A stretch of 64,000 nt of DNA from positions 1 to 64,000 of the IMG/VR virus record IMGVR_UViG_3300031857_000120, one strand, 5' to 3'. Both the position numbers and the translations under genes were made by a program. The DNA comes from a virus. This document shows positions 13,824 through 21,397 of this stretch, piece after piece; the stretch's first letter is position 1; each line of letters opens with the position of its first letter. Under the pieces are notes generated by a model, which was not told the origin of the DNA, searched no databases, and worked only from the letters and a program-made list of their open reading frames with translations.

Positions 13824-14414
13824 TCAACGACCGAAATCTGGTCCTCCTGGATTAACACCAAATGGTAATTCTTTATCAAACTCTCTGCTTCTTTTTTTTG
13901 CTGATGGAGGTGCTGGTTTTGCTGGTGCTGGTTTCTTTATCATTGATGAACTGGGGGCATTGTCTCTTGCACGATCCCTAGCGTAATCAAATGTACCCTT
14001 CACATTTTGTACTTTTTGTTTGAGAGTATCTACTCCCTTCTCAACAGTTCCAACTACTGTTCCAGCAGCTCTGGCCACATTATCTGCGGTTTGCCCAATC
14101 CAACCCTCAACAATACTCTGTCTCCACTCTTCACTCATATTTGCCATAATAGCAAGAGCTGACTTGTTGGTATCAGCATAACCTTCAGCAACCAGATATT
14201 CTAAGAGGTAGTCAAAAAGATCAACCTCTTCTTTCATCTCATTTTCTTTCTCTTCTTTCTCTTTCTTTTCTTTCTTTTTCCCCTTCATTTTAGGAGTTTC
14301 TTCCTTATCACCACACTCCTCATCATCTTCCATCTCATCTTCCATTTCTTTGCCGTATCCTTCATAGATACTAGCATATGCTTCTTTAATAAGGCGAAGT
14401 TCTTTTGAATCCAT
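13824..14414 (-). CDS. Predicted prohead-processed or packaged protein (196 aa)
   Basis: Function unknown. It opens MDSKELRLIKEAYASIYEGY, where IYE-G at residues 16-19 fits the T4 gp21 protease consensus (L/I-x-E before G, A or S). An acidic-then-lysine-rich linker follows, then LFDYLLEYLVAEGYADT and ALAIMANMSEEWRQSIVEG, and a basic, proline/alanine-rich end. The LV.EG..(T/D) and EEW or NW helix block recurs in the neighbouring 262-residue gene, so the two are related. A CATAAATA late-type promoter at 14433-14440 and a terminator at 13775 frame it. I infer a virion-internal or scaffold-associated protein. Confidence 0.85.
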   Translation of the reverse strand: MDSKELRLIKEAYASIYEGYGKEMEDEMEDDEECGDKEETPKMKGKKKEKKEKEEKENEMKEEVDLFDYLLEYLVAEGYADTNKSALAIMANMSEEWRQSIVEGWIGQTADNVARAAGTVVGTVEKGVDTLKQKVQNVKGTFDYARDRARDNAPSSSMIKKPAPAKPAPPSAKKRSREFDKELPFGVNPGGPDFGR

Positions 14415-14432
14415 TTTCTTATAGTTTTTAGT

Positions 14433-14440
14433 TATTTATG
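14433..14440 (-). promoter_or_regulatory. Late-promoter-like CATAAATA
   Basis: CATAAATA on the minus strand, 18 bases before the ATG of the 196-residue gene and just past the stop of the 262-residue gene. Confidence 0.55.
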
Positions 14441-14441
14441 T

Positions 14442-15230
14442 TTAAGCAATTTTTTTGGTATCAACTCTAGGAATACCATATGTTTTAGCGTGTATTTCCT
14501 TACCAAGATTTTCAGCTTCTGCTGTTCTACCCTGCTTAATTAACTCACGATATTTTTGAACTTCAGGATCCGCTGGTTTTGCCGCTGGTCTCGCTACAGG
14601 TGGAACAACTCTTTTCCTTTCGACTGGTTTTGCTGCTACAGGTTCCACTGTTCTTGATTTTTCTAGTGGTGTTTCAGGCATTGGATCAATAGGATCAAAT
14701 GTTGCCTTTGCCTTTGGTTTGGGCATTGGATCTATTGGATCAAATTTTACTCTTGTTTTTAAATAATTTTGGAATGGAGTTTCTTTAGATTGACGTGCTT
14801 TTAGTTCACCACTCACTCTTTCCCACTCTTTAGGATTTGCTGCCTTTGTTAATACATCTGCAGTTTTTGTAACAATTCCAGTTAAAAGTGCTCCACCAAG
14901 AACAGACTTAGGAGATACCTTTAAAGATGGTTTTGGACTGACCGTTGGTGAAACCTTTGGAGGAGTTCCAATTTGGAATGCTGCTGGTTTTGGAGCAGGT
15001 TGAGTAGATGCTCCTCTAAAAATATTAGTTAAATTTGTAGGTCCTGATGGTGGTTTGATAGGCATTTTATCAATACCAGTCATCATTCTATACATTTTAG
15101 AAGCTATTTGCATTCCCTTCATCCAATTCTCATTGATGGTTGACATCATGAAAAGAGATTCTTCATTTGTATTTCCTTCTTCTACAAGTCTATTAAACAC
15201 AAAATCATATATGTCTTCTTTAATTTCCAT
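14442..15230 (-). CDS. Proline/alanine-rich protein related to its neighbour (262 aa)
   Basis: Function unknown. Residues 1-45 contain IYDFVFNRLVEEGNTNEESL and STINENWMKGM, alignable with the middle block of the 196-residue protein downstream. The rest is a basic, proline-rich, low-complexity chain with a repeated FDPIDPMP unit and a short hydrophobic stretch LGGALLTGIVTKTADVL. VEE-G at the N-terminus could be a prohead protease site. A late AATAAATA at 15251-15258 precedes it. Likely a structural or packaged protein; no enzyme motif is visible. Confidence 0.83.
   Translation of the reverse strand: MEIKEDIYDFVFNRLVEEGNTNEESLFMMSTINENWMKGMQIASKMYRMMTGIDKMPIKPPSGPTNLTNIFRGASTQPAPKPAAFQIGTPPKVSPTVSPKPSLKVSPKSVLGGALLTGIVTKTADVLTKAANPKEWERVSGELKARQSKETPFQNYLKTRVKFDPIDPMPKPKAKATFDPIDPMPETPLEKSRTVEPVAAKPVERKRVVPPVARPAAKPADPEVQKYRELIKQGRTAEAENLGKEIHAKTYGIPRVDTKKIA
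14677..14745. repeat. Two-copy 24-base repeat, 45-base period
   Basis: GGCATTGGATCAATAGGATC at 14677 and GGCATTGGATCTATTGGATC at 14722 are near-identical and encode the duplicated FDPIDPMP unit of the 262-residue protein. Confidence 0.85.
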
Positions 15231-15245
15231 CTTTCAAACTACTTT

Positions 15246-15389
15246 TTAGATATTTATTAAAAAAGAAGCGTCCCGTGAGAGACGCTTCTTGAGTGCTTGG
15301 CGACGTGCCTTTGCTTGTCGGAGTGCTTGCGGTTTCAGTTTTCGCTTCTGCTCCTTTTTAGAGTGATGCTTCCAGTTTGGGACTTGCAT
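15246..15389 (-). CDS. Tiny highly basic protein (47 aa), tail overlaps a terminator
   Basis: A 47-codon gene found by hand. Its ATG overlaps the gp46 stop as TAATG, the junction type used at twelve other gene pairs here, which strongly supports it. It starts MQVPNWKHHSKKEQKRKLKP and carries 15 Lys/Arg plus two His, so it should bind nucleic acid. The last eleven codons or so run through the hairpin and T-run of the terminator at 15259-15290 and the following late promoter. Ribosomes finishing this gene would cover the hairpin. Function is unknown; a DNA-binding accessory of the gp46/gp47 complex is a guess from position. Confidence 0.78.
   Translation of the reverse strand: MQVPNWKHHSKKEQKRKLKPQALRQAKARRQALKKRLSRDASFLINI
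15251..15258 (-). promoter_or_regulatory. Late promoter AATAAATA
   Basis: AATAAATA on the minus strand, 20 bases before the ATG of the 262-residue gene and immediately after the terminator T-run. Confidence 0.6.
15259..15290 (-). terminator. Rho-independent terminator after the gp55-gp46 unit
   Basis: Minus strand GAAGCGTC, eight-base loop, GACGCTTC, then TTTTTT. It lies inside the 3' end of the 47-codon gene. Confidence 0.88.
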
Positions 15390-17116
15390 TAGTCTTGTGT
15401 TGTTGAAGACATTTTACGGGAAAAACCTTTGACTTTCTCAAACCTTATGACACTTTCAAATTTGTCATGTAGGTCTGACTTATGGGAGATAACAAAAATA
15501 TTAGCATCCTTAATCACATAGCGGATAATTTTAAGAAACTCATCAGTTCCAAAACCATCAAGAGAGGAATCAAATACCTCATCCATAATCAGCAGGTTTG
15601 TATTAGCGGAGTTTTTGACTCTCGCCACTTCTCTCCAAGTGAAAAGTAGGGATAGGTCGATTCTCATTTTCTCACCCTCGCTAAAAGAAGAATATGAAAA
15701 GTCTTCGTGAATGGGTGACTTTACTGTTTCGTTAAACTCTTCGTCAAGATGGAAGTTTATATAAAAATCCATCATCTGAAGGTAACGATTTACCTGCTGA
15801 TTTATGAACGGAAGATACTTCTTAATGATCTTCGTTTTTACACCATCATCCTTAAGTAAGGAATAGGCAAAATCGTGATAGACGATTTCTTGTTTTCTAT
15901 CTGAGAGGTCTTCGATTGTCTTTTGGAGATTTGTTCTAAATTCTTCTAGCTTCTCATGTTCAGAATTTCGGTTTGCAAGGTTCTCGGTAATTGTTTGAAT
16001 TTCATGCTCAAGATCTCTGATTTGTCTTTGGTTGAGACTAATCCGAGTATTGTTTTGAGAAATGCCATGCGTTAAATTTGTAATCTCCTGGGAAAGTGCG
16101 GTGAATTGACGCTCTCTCTCTTGTTCGAACTTTATTGTTTGTTCAAGTTCTTCATAACCATCCTTAAGTTCCTTTGCCTTATTTTGAGCGTCTGTAATTC
16201 TATTTAACCGAAACTCTTCCTCAATACTTTGAGTACAGGTAGGGCAGACCGTATTTTCAGTAAAAAACTTATGCTCTTTGGTAATGGCAGATACCTTTTG
16301 AGAAATCTTTCCTTTGAGATTATTGAGCTTTACTAACTTATCTCCCGCTCCAATGACTTCCTCCTGTTCTTTTGCGAATGAATGAATCTTCTCTTCTATT
16401 ACTCCATTCTCATCCATATAAATGCCAACTTCTTTATCAAGATTGGTAATCTTTTCTCTATTGGCGTTAATATTGGCATTTCCGCGATTTTCTAACTCTT
16501 CAATAAAGTCTCTTTGCATCTTCATCTTATCTTTTAGAGTTTCTTTCTTCAACTCCAAAGATTTAACTTGCGTTTTCTTCTCTTTAATAGAATCTTTAAG
16601 GATATTATTCATCGCAGAGAAAATACGAATATCCAGAAGATCCTCAATAACCTCACGGCGATTAGAAGAAGTCAACTGCATAAAAGGTACAAAAGTACTA
16701 CTACCCAAAATCACAATCTGAGTAAATGACTTATAGTTTAGTTTGAGAATACTCTCTTCAAGGATACGCTGCATTGCGCGGTCATCTGCTTCACGATGAA
16801 GTGGAGTTCCATTAACCACAATATCAAACACAGAAGGTTTGATACCACGACGTACAAGATACTGACGACTATTAATACTAAACTCAATCTCAACCACACA
16901 CTCGCGTTCATTGGTAGTATTCACCAACTGTGGTTTATTGATTTTACGATATGGTTTATTAAACAGTGCAAAAGTAAGTGCGTCCAAAATTGTGGACTTA
17001 CCTGCACCATTTGTTCCAACAACAAGGTTAGTCCTATGTTGATTTAGTTCTACTTCCGTAAACTGATTACCTGTAGAAAGGAAATTACGCCAACGGATCT
17101 TTTGAAAGGTTATCAT
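15389..17116 (-). CDS. 46: Recombination nuclease subunit gp46 (Rad50/SbcC-like)
   Basis: ATPase subunit of the gp46/gp47 complex that resects double-strand ends for recombination-dependent replication. The 575-residue protein has Walker A GTNGAGKST at 34-42, coiled coils on both sides of the zinc hook C291-P-T-C294, the signature SFSEGEKMR, and Walker B LLIMDEVFD. Length is close to T4 gp46 (560). The start overlaps the DUF3110-like gene by 32 bases, and the stop overlaps the 47-codon gene as TAATG. It belongs to the unit beginning at the gp55 promoter. Confidence 0.97.
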   Translation of the reverse strand: MITFQKIRWRNFLSTGNQFTEVELNQHRTNLVVGTNGAGKSTILDALTFALFNKPYRKINKPQLVNTTNERECVVEIEFSINSRQYLVRRGIKPSVFDIVVNGTPLHREADDRAMQRILEESILKLNYKSFTQIVILGSSTFVPFMQLTSSNRREVIEDLLDIRIFSAMNNILKDSIKEKKTQVKSLELKKETLKDKMKMQRDFIEELENRGNANINANREKITNLDKEVGIYMDENGVIEEKIHSFAKEQEEVIGAGDKLVKLNNLKGKISQKVSAITKEHKFFTENTVCPTCTQSIEEEFRLNRITDAQNKAKELKDGYEELEQTIKFEQERERQFTALSQEITNLTHGISQNNTRISLNQRQIRDLEHEIQTITENLANRNSEHEKLEEFRTNLQKTIEDLSDRKQEIVYHDFAYSLLKDDGVKTKIIKKYLPFINQQVNRYLQMMDFYINFHLDEEFNETVKSPIHEDFSYSSFSEGEKMRIDLSLLFTWREVARVKNSANTNLLIMDEVFDSSLDGFGTDEFLKIIRYVIKDANIFVISHKSDLHDKFESVIRFEKVKGFSRKMSSTTQD

Positions 17117-17375
17117 TCAATTTCGGGGGAATAACGATGTCGTTTGGTGTTATCACAGCATATCGATAATTATACATCCTGCACGTCCTAATAGCAAGTG
17201 CTCCATCAACTTCTACTACATCCATCTCAATATCTTCTTCATCTTCCTCAAGCATCATCGCATAGCGATTAGCATCATCTTCCTCTTCGAACAGAAACAA
17301 AACTTTATTTCCTTTTTTATCTTGAACGGCATATGCACCGTCGTCTTTTCTGTCTCTAAGAGTGAGAAGAAACAT
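17085..17375 (-). CDS. DUF3110-like protein between gp47 and gp46 (96 aa)
   Basis: Function unknown. It opens MFLLTLRDRKDDGAYAVQD, then FLFEEEDDANRYAMMLEEDE, the pattern of the DUF3110 family known in cyanobacteria and their phages, where an EDE.DA.RY..LLE block is diagnostic. The family call is from motif memory. It is wedged between the two nuclease subunits, TAATG-coupled to gp47 and overlapping gp46 by 32 bases. This arrangement supports a cyanobacterial host. Confidence 0.88.
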   Translation of the reverse strand: MFLLTLRDRKDDGAYAVQDKKGNKVLFLFEEEDDANRYAMMLEEDEEDIEMDVVEVDGALAIRTCRMYNYRYAVITPNDIVIPPKLNDNLSKDPLA

Positions 17376-18415
17376 TACTCAACCTCGCACGCTTGTGAAT
17401 ATATCTTCTGCAGAATACCTTTGACGATAGACTTATCACATTCCATTTCTGCTTCATCAATATATCTATTCAAGATAGAAATTGTGTTTTCACTTTCTTC
17501 TACTTCAAAGTCTTCACTTTCATGTATCTCAAAGTTTTCAACAATCTTGAGTTCTTGAATACCAGCGGAATAGAGTTTATCAATAAACTTTTCAAAGTCT
17601 TTTGGTTTACTCTTCTTCTTGACGATTACCTTAACGATCTTACCTTGATACTCACGGGCATCAAAGAGTTTATAGTTGGTATCATCGAAATAGATGTTAT
17701 GAAAGATGCGATAGGGATTATTGACTGGGGTATGCTCTAAGGTCTCAGTATCAAAGATATGGAACCCACGAGTATCATTCACATCATTCCAATACATCTC
17801 ATAAGGATTACCTAAGTAGAAGATTTTCCCGTTGTCCGATCGAGTGTGATAATGTCCCGAGAAGACAGTGGTGAACTTCTCAAATAGTTCGCACTCCATA
17901 CCATCTTCCATGACGTGCCCACGATGAGCTCTGAATCCGTTGAGCTCAAGGTGCCCCATCGCACAGTTGCTACGTGAAGCTTTAACAGATTTGATAGTGT
18001 TTTCAAGATTTTCATTATTGATCCAAGGAATAAAAAGTACGTTTAAGTTATCTAGTTTTACCTCTGTTACTTCTGGATAGACAATAACATTATTATATTG
18101 ACTGAGAAGAAGACCAACCGAGTTAACTGAATTGGTATTTTTATAGTAGGCAGTATGGTTACCAACGATAGTGTGGACAGTTATTCCCATCTTCTGAAGA
18201 CGGTCATAATAGTTTTCCTTTGCCCACTCCAATGCCCACAAGTCAATAGACCTTCGGTTATCAAAGGTATCTCCCATATCTACAACAACTTTAATGTTGT
18301 GCTCCTCAAGATATGGGAAGAAGATATCGTCGTAAAATCTTTTAAAATGGTCGTGAAGGAATTTTGAAGATTTACGAGCACCGAAATGCTGGTCGCTTAT
18401 AATTGCTATCTTCAT
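17375..18415 (-). CDS. 47: Recombination nuclease subunit gp47 (Mre11/SbcD-like)
   Basis: Metallophosphoesterase nuclease partner of gp46. The 346-residue protein (T4: 339) carries the phosphoesterase motifs in order: ISDQHFGAR at 5-13, DMGDTFDNR, VGNHTAYYKN, GHLELNGF and FSGHYHTRS, which bind two metal ions. The ATG overlaps the gp55 stop as ATGA, and the stop overlaps the DUF3110-like gene as TAATG. The acidic C-terminus probably contacts gp46. Confidence 0.97.
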   Translation of the reverse strand: MKIAIISDQHFGARKSSKFLHDHFKRFYDDIFFPYLEEHNIKVVVDMGDTFDNRRSIDLWALEWAKENYYDRLQKMGITVHTIVGNHTAYYKNTNSVNSVGLLLSQYNNVIVYPEVTEVKLDNLNVLFIPWINNENLENTIKSVKASRSNCAMGHLELNGFRAHRGHVMEDGMECELFEKFTTVFSGHYHTRSDNGKIFYLGNPYEMYWNDVNDTRGFHIFDTETLEHTPVNNPYRIFHNIYFDDTNYKLFDAREYQGKIVKVIVKKKSKPKDFEKFIDKLYSAGIQELKIVENFEIHESEDFEVEESENTISILNRYIDEAEMECDKSIVKGILQKIYSQACEVE

Positions 18416-18927
18416 CGGTTCTTGTAAGTGATAGCGTCTTTGATACTATTATAGTCGGAACTATGCCCAGAAAGCAAGCTATCGTCAACCATCATAACCT
18501 CATCAAAACCAGTGCGTTCAATAATCTTGGTCTTGATTTCCAGTTGCTTCTTCTCCTTCTGAATGCGTCTCAGGAATGCATAGTGAATGATTTGAGTGAA
18601 GTAAGCAAATGGGTTCTTAGACTTATCTGGGTCAAAGTTGTGAATATATTGAACACAATTCTCAATTCCGTCAGAAATCATATCGTCCCTGAACATATAG
18701 TTCACAAAGTTTGGCTTATAAGACAAATGAGTTGCAATCTTCAAGAAGCATTCACCAAGATAGTTTGGAATAGGTGGTTTGCCTTCCCATCTTTTTGCTC
18801 TATCTTCCCTGGTGGGTTCTCTACCGTTGATCTCAGTAAAACTCTTTTCTACCTTCGAACGATAAACAATCAGTGCCTCAAGCAACTCCTTGTTGTTAAC
18901 GTAGTGTTCTGATTTCTTTTTAGACAT
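18412..18927 (-). CDS. 55: Late transcription sigma factor gp55
   Basis: Phage sigma factor that directs host RNA polymerase to TATAAATA late promoters, working with gp33 and the gp45 clamp. The 171-residue protein (T4: 185) has DMISDGIENCVQYIHNFDPD and NPFAYFTQIIHYAFLRRIQK, the sigma region 2 core used for -10 recognition. It is the first gene behind the strongest sigma70-type promoter in the window (18963-18990) and is ATGA-coupled to gp47. Expression by host sigma70 before late genes fits its role. Late octamers it would recognise are listed across the window. Confidence 0.96.
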   Translation of the reverse strand: MSKKKSEHYVNNKELLEALIVYRSKVEKSFTEINGREPTREDRAKRWEGKPPIPNYLGECFLKIATHLSYKPNFVNYMFRDDMISDGIENCVQYIHNFDPDKSKNPFAYFTQIIHYAFLRRIQKEKKQLEIKTKIIERTGFDEVMMVDDSLLSGHSSDYNSIKDAITYKNR

Positions 18928-18962
18928 AACATTGGTTTTGTAGATAACTTTTTGTTATGTTA

Positions 18963-18990
18963 ATTATACCACACTTTAAGGACTTGACAA
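18963..18990 (-). promoter_or_regulatory. Sigma70-type promoter of the gp55-gp47-gp46 unit
   Basis: Minus strand TTGTCA at 18985-18990, a 16-base spacer, and TATAAT at 18963-18968 with an extended TGG just upstream. It is the only place in the window where both hexamers are near consensus. It lies in the 112-base gap before gp55; the rest of the gap shows only a weak 5-bp inverted repeat. Confidence 0.85.
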
Positions 18991-19039
18991 AGTATCAAAA
19001 TGTGTGTAGACTACCTTTGTCCCGGTTGAAGAGAGAGCT

Positions 19040-19468
19040 TTAGCTATCTTTAAGATCTTTATTACTATTATAGATTCTTTCCAAAGTTTTTCTAGCATCT
19101 TCTACTGAAGATACATATCCCATATTCTTTGTTACTTCAGCTTTACCTGCAGAAGAGTTTTGTGGTAGAGATTCATAGTCATCATCATCTTCTTCAAGAT
19201 ATCTATTGTAAAAATCGATAATATTCTCATCATTAACCTCAGTCATAGTAATAATCTTATCAAGTTTTAAAACAAAGAAATCATCACCTGGTATTTGCAT
19301 CCATGGTTTTATTTTTAAACCATAAGCACTACCAGAAGATATTACTTTCATTATTACTGGATTTTGAAGAATAAGTACAGGATCTCCATCATTCTCATCA
19401 ATACAGACAAGAGCAAAGATTTCTTCACCAGTAATTAATTTAATAGAACTATAGAATTCTTCTCCCAT
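19040..19468 (-). CDS. Sm-like fold candidate, paralogue C (142 aa)
   Basis: Function unknown. The first ~85 residues follow the same plan as the two small genes before gp43: SIKLITGEEIFALVCIDEND, GDPVLILQNPVI, LKIKPW, KLDKIITMTEV and NIIDFYNRYLEE. A charged, flexible C-terminal extension of about 55 residues is unique to this copy. It is TAATG-coupled to uvsW, so its product may be needed with the late helicase. I infer a small beta-barrel, perhaps RNA-binding. Confidence 0.82.
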   Translation of the reverse strand: MGEEFYSSIKLITGEEIFALVCIDENDGDPVLILQNPVIMKVISSGSAYGLKIKPWMQIPGDDFFVLKLDKIITMTEVNDENIIDFYNRYLEEDDDDYESLPQNSSAGKAEVTKNMGYVSSVEDARKTLERIYNSNKDLKDS

Positions 19469-20931
19469 TAGTTTTTAAGCGGAATGTTTACAATATCATA
19501 GTTAAAGTTTTCTTCGTTATAAACTTTAATTCTTTCGATTAAATGATTAAGGGTATAATTTCTCCTAGACTTGTAGGAAATGTCGTCAGCAATATCATAT
19601 AAAGTTGCCTTTGTTTTATTATTGCCTTTTCTGAGGACTCTTCCAATACTTTGGAGATTTCTGATTCTGGATTTTGAAGGAGAAGCAAAAATAACATTGT
19701 GGAGATTTTTAATGTTAATACCAGTAGAGAATGTTCCGTATGAAGCAACAATGATTGCGTTGTTTTCTCTTTCTGTAATCTCTCTAACCTTCTCTCTATC
19801 TTCAGTAGCTACTCCACCATGCACAAAGAAGACATGACGATTATCTGCCTTTGAGTTATTTATCATTTCATATAATGGTTGACCATGACCTTCTACTCTT
19901 GAAAAAAGAATTAGAGTATTGCCTTTAAGATCAAGAGCAAGGTTACGAATAAACTTATTACGTCTTTCGTGATTAATAATATATTGAACTTCTTCCTCAA
20001 AGTTTTCAAACTTATGTGGTGAGTGTTTCAATAGAAGCACGTTGATGTCCAACTTAGCAACATGTCCCTTTTGCATCAGTTCTTCTGTTCTGATGATTTT
20101 ATATGAAGGACCGAATAGACCCTCCAATACCCACTTATGAGTTTGAGTTCCATCAAGAGTCCCTGTAAAACCAAATCTGTATTTTGCATCTGAAAGTTTA
20201 GACATTATAGATATTAGAGACTTAGATTTGAACTGGTGTGCCTCATCTCCAACAACCACATTAAATCTTGAAAAGTATTGACGGGGAAGTTTGTAGATAG
20301 ACTGCCAGGTGGTGATTATCACCTGAGAATCTGTCTCTCTTTCTTTCCCCGCATAGATCTTGTGGCAAAATGAACCGACATCCCATCCATAGTCTTCAAA
20401 ATCTTTATACATCTGTTCTACTAGGGAAGTCGTCGGAACGACTATCAGAGTATTTTGTCCTTTCTCAACGTAATATCTCACAATCGAGTATATCATCAGG
20501 GACTTTCCAGAAGCAGTTGGAGATATCAGCAGCTTTCTATTATGTCTTAAAGCGTCGTATACTCCCTCTACTTGATATTCACGGGGAGCGTACTTGCAGA
20601 TAGAATTCATGTAATCTTTTACACCTTCCTTTGAGATGAAGTCATTTACTTCAAAAGGTGTACCATAAAACTTATTATTTACAAATTCAAAACTGTAATC
20701 ATGAGTCTCACAAAATCTTGTGATTTTATCCAACAGACCTACATAAATTTCTCCAGTCTGCGTATTAAATAGACGAATTTTTCCATCCCAGTATTTGTTA
20801 CGATACTGAGGCATAAACTTTGCGCCTGGTACATCAAAGGTAAACTGGTCTGCTAATTCATAGTAGACGTGTGGATCTGCTTTTACCTGAAGATATACTT
20901 CGTTCTTTTTTAAAATAACCAAATGAGACAT
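19468..20931 (-). CDS. uvsW: UvsW RNA-DNA/branched-DNA helicase
   Basis: Superfamily 2 helicase that unwinds R-loops and branched DNA and switches T4-type phages from origin- to recombination-dependent replication. The 487 residues (T4: about 500) include an N-terminal DNA-binding domain with YWDGKIRLFN, Walker A SPTASGKS at 137-144, DEAH at 229-232, and the SF2 C-terminal motif SIGRVLRKG. A late AATAAATA at 20955-20962 sits just upstream, matching the late expression of uvsW in T4. An inverted repeat lies between promoter and ATG. Confidence 0.97.
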   Translation of the reverse strand: MSHLVILKKNEVYLQVKADPHVYYELADQFTFDVPGAKFMPQYRNKYWDGKIRLFNTQTGEIYVGLLDKITRFCETHDYSFEFVNNKFYGTPFEVNDFISKEGVKDYMNSICKYAPREYQVEGVYDALRHNRKLLISPTASGKSLMIYSIVRYYVEKGQNTLIVVPTTSLVEQMYKDFEDYGWDVGSFCHKIYAGKERETDSQVIITTWQSIYKLPRQYFSRFNVVVGDEAHQFKSKSLISIMSKLSDAKYRFGFTGTLDGTQTHKWVLEGLFGPSYKIIRTEELMQKGHVAKLDINVLLLKHSPHKFENFEEEVQYIINHERRNKFIRNLALDLKGNTLILFSRVEGHGQPLYEMINNSKADNRHVFFVHGGVATEDREKVREITERENNAIIVASYGTFSTGINIKNLHNVIFASPSKSRIRNLQSIGRVLRKGNNKTKATLYDIADDISYKSRRNYTLNHLIERIKVYNEENFNYDIVNIPLKN

Positions 20932-20932
20932 A

Positions 20933-20955
20933 ACCCATAAGTTTCACCTATGGGT
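20933..20955 (-). promoter_or_regulatory. Stem-loop in the uvsW leader
   Basis: Minus strand ACCCATA, nine-base loop, TATGGGT. The loop holds the Shine-Dalgarno-like AGGTGA, and the stem ends one base before the uvsW ATG. It could modulate uvsW translation. It lacks a T-run, so I do not call it a terminator. Confidence 0.55.
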
Positions 20956-20962
20956 ATTTATT
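20955..20962 (-). promoter_or_regulatory. Late promoter AATAAATA for uvsW
   Basis: AATAAATA on the minus strand in CAATAAATACC, between uvsY and uvsW, 23 bases before the uvsW ATG. Confidence 0.65.
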
Positions 20963-20965
20963 GTC

Positions 20966-21397
20966 TCAGTTAAAACCTGCTTGGAAGCGATGCCACTCTA
21001 TGGCGTTTTTGATTTGAAAAGTTCTATTAGAAATCGTCTTGATAATGTCCTCAAGAAACTTCAACATTACATCATAGTATCGAATCTTGATATCAATCTT
21101 AGTTAACTTCTCATCTGCCTCTAGATGCCTCTGTAAGGCGTCTTTGTCTCTAACTTTATATGGGAAAGGTTCTTCCTCATAAACCTCCACTGGTGCCTTT
21201 CCAGTGTAATAATTATAGCGTTCTAATTTTACTTTACTGTAAGTCTCTTTTGCTTTTTCACGTAGCAAAGTAATGGTATTATAAACCGTGTAATACTTTG
21301 CATGTAGTTGTGGAATTTTTATTGATTCATCGTGTAGATTATCAGGATCGATTTGGGAATCTCTTTCCCACATCTCCTGAATTTGTTCAAGGTTCAT
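20966..21397 (-). CDS. uvsY: UvsY recombination mediator
   Basis: Loads the UvsX recombinase onto gp32-covered single-stranded DNA. The 143-residue protein (T4: 137) starts MNLEQIQEMWERDSQIDPD and is basic, tyrosine-rich and helical, with YNTITLLREKAKETYSKVK and a C-terminal AIEWHRFQAG that fits the UvsY family. The order gp23, gp3, uvsY, uvsW, gp55 is the common cyanophage arrangement. The ATG overlaps the gp3 stop as ATGA, tying this recombination gene to a structural gene. Confidence 0.93.
   Translation of the reverse strand: MNLEQIQEMWERDSQIDPDNLHDESIKIPQLHAKYYTVYNTITLLREKAKETYSKVKLERYNYYTGKAPVEVYEEEPFPYKVRDKDALQRHLEADEKLTKIDIKIRYYDVMLKFLEDIIKTISNRTFQIKNAIEWHRFQAGFN

Noticed and set aside
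13747-13827. Extended start for the VWA/metallopeptidase gene (TTG at 13827)
   Set aside because: It would translate the terminator hairpin, T-run and TATAAT box; the ATG at 13746 gives the expected N-terminus.
18931-18960. 5-bp inverted repeat ATAAC/GTTAT in the gp55 leader as a terminator
   Set aside because: The stem is too short and A/T-rich, and there is no downstream T-run on the minus strand.
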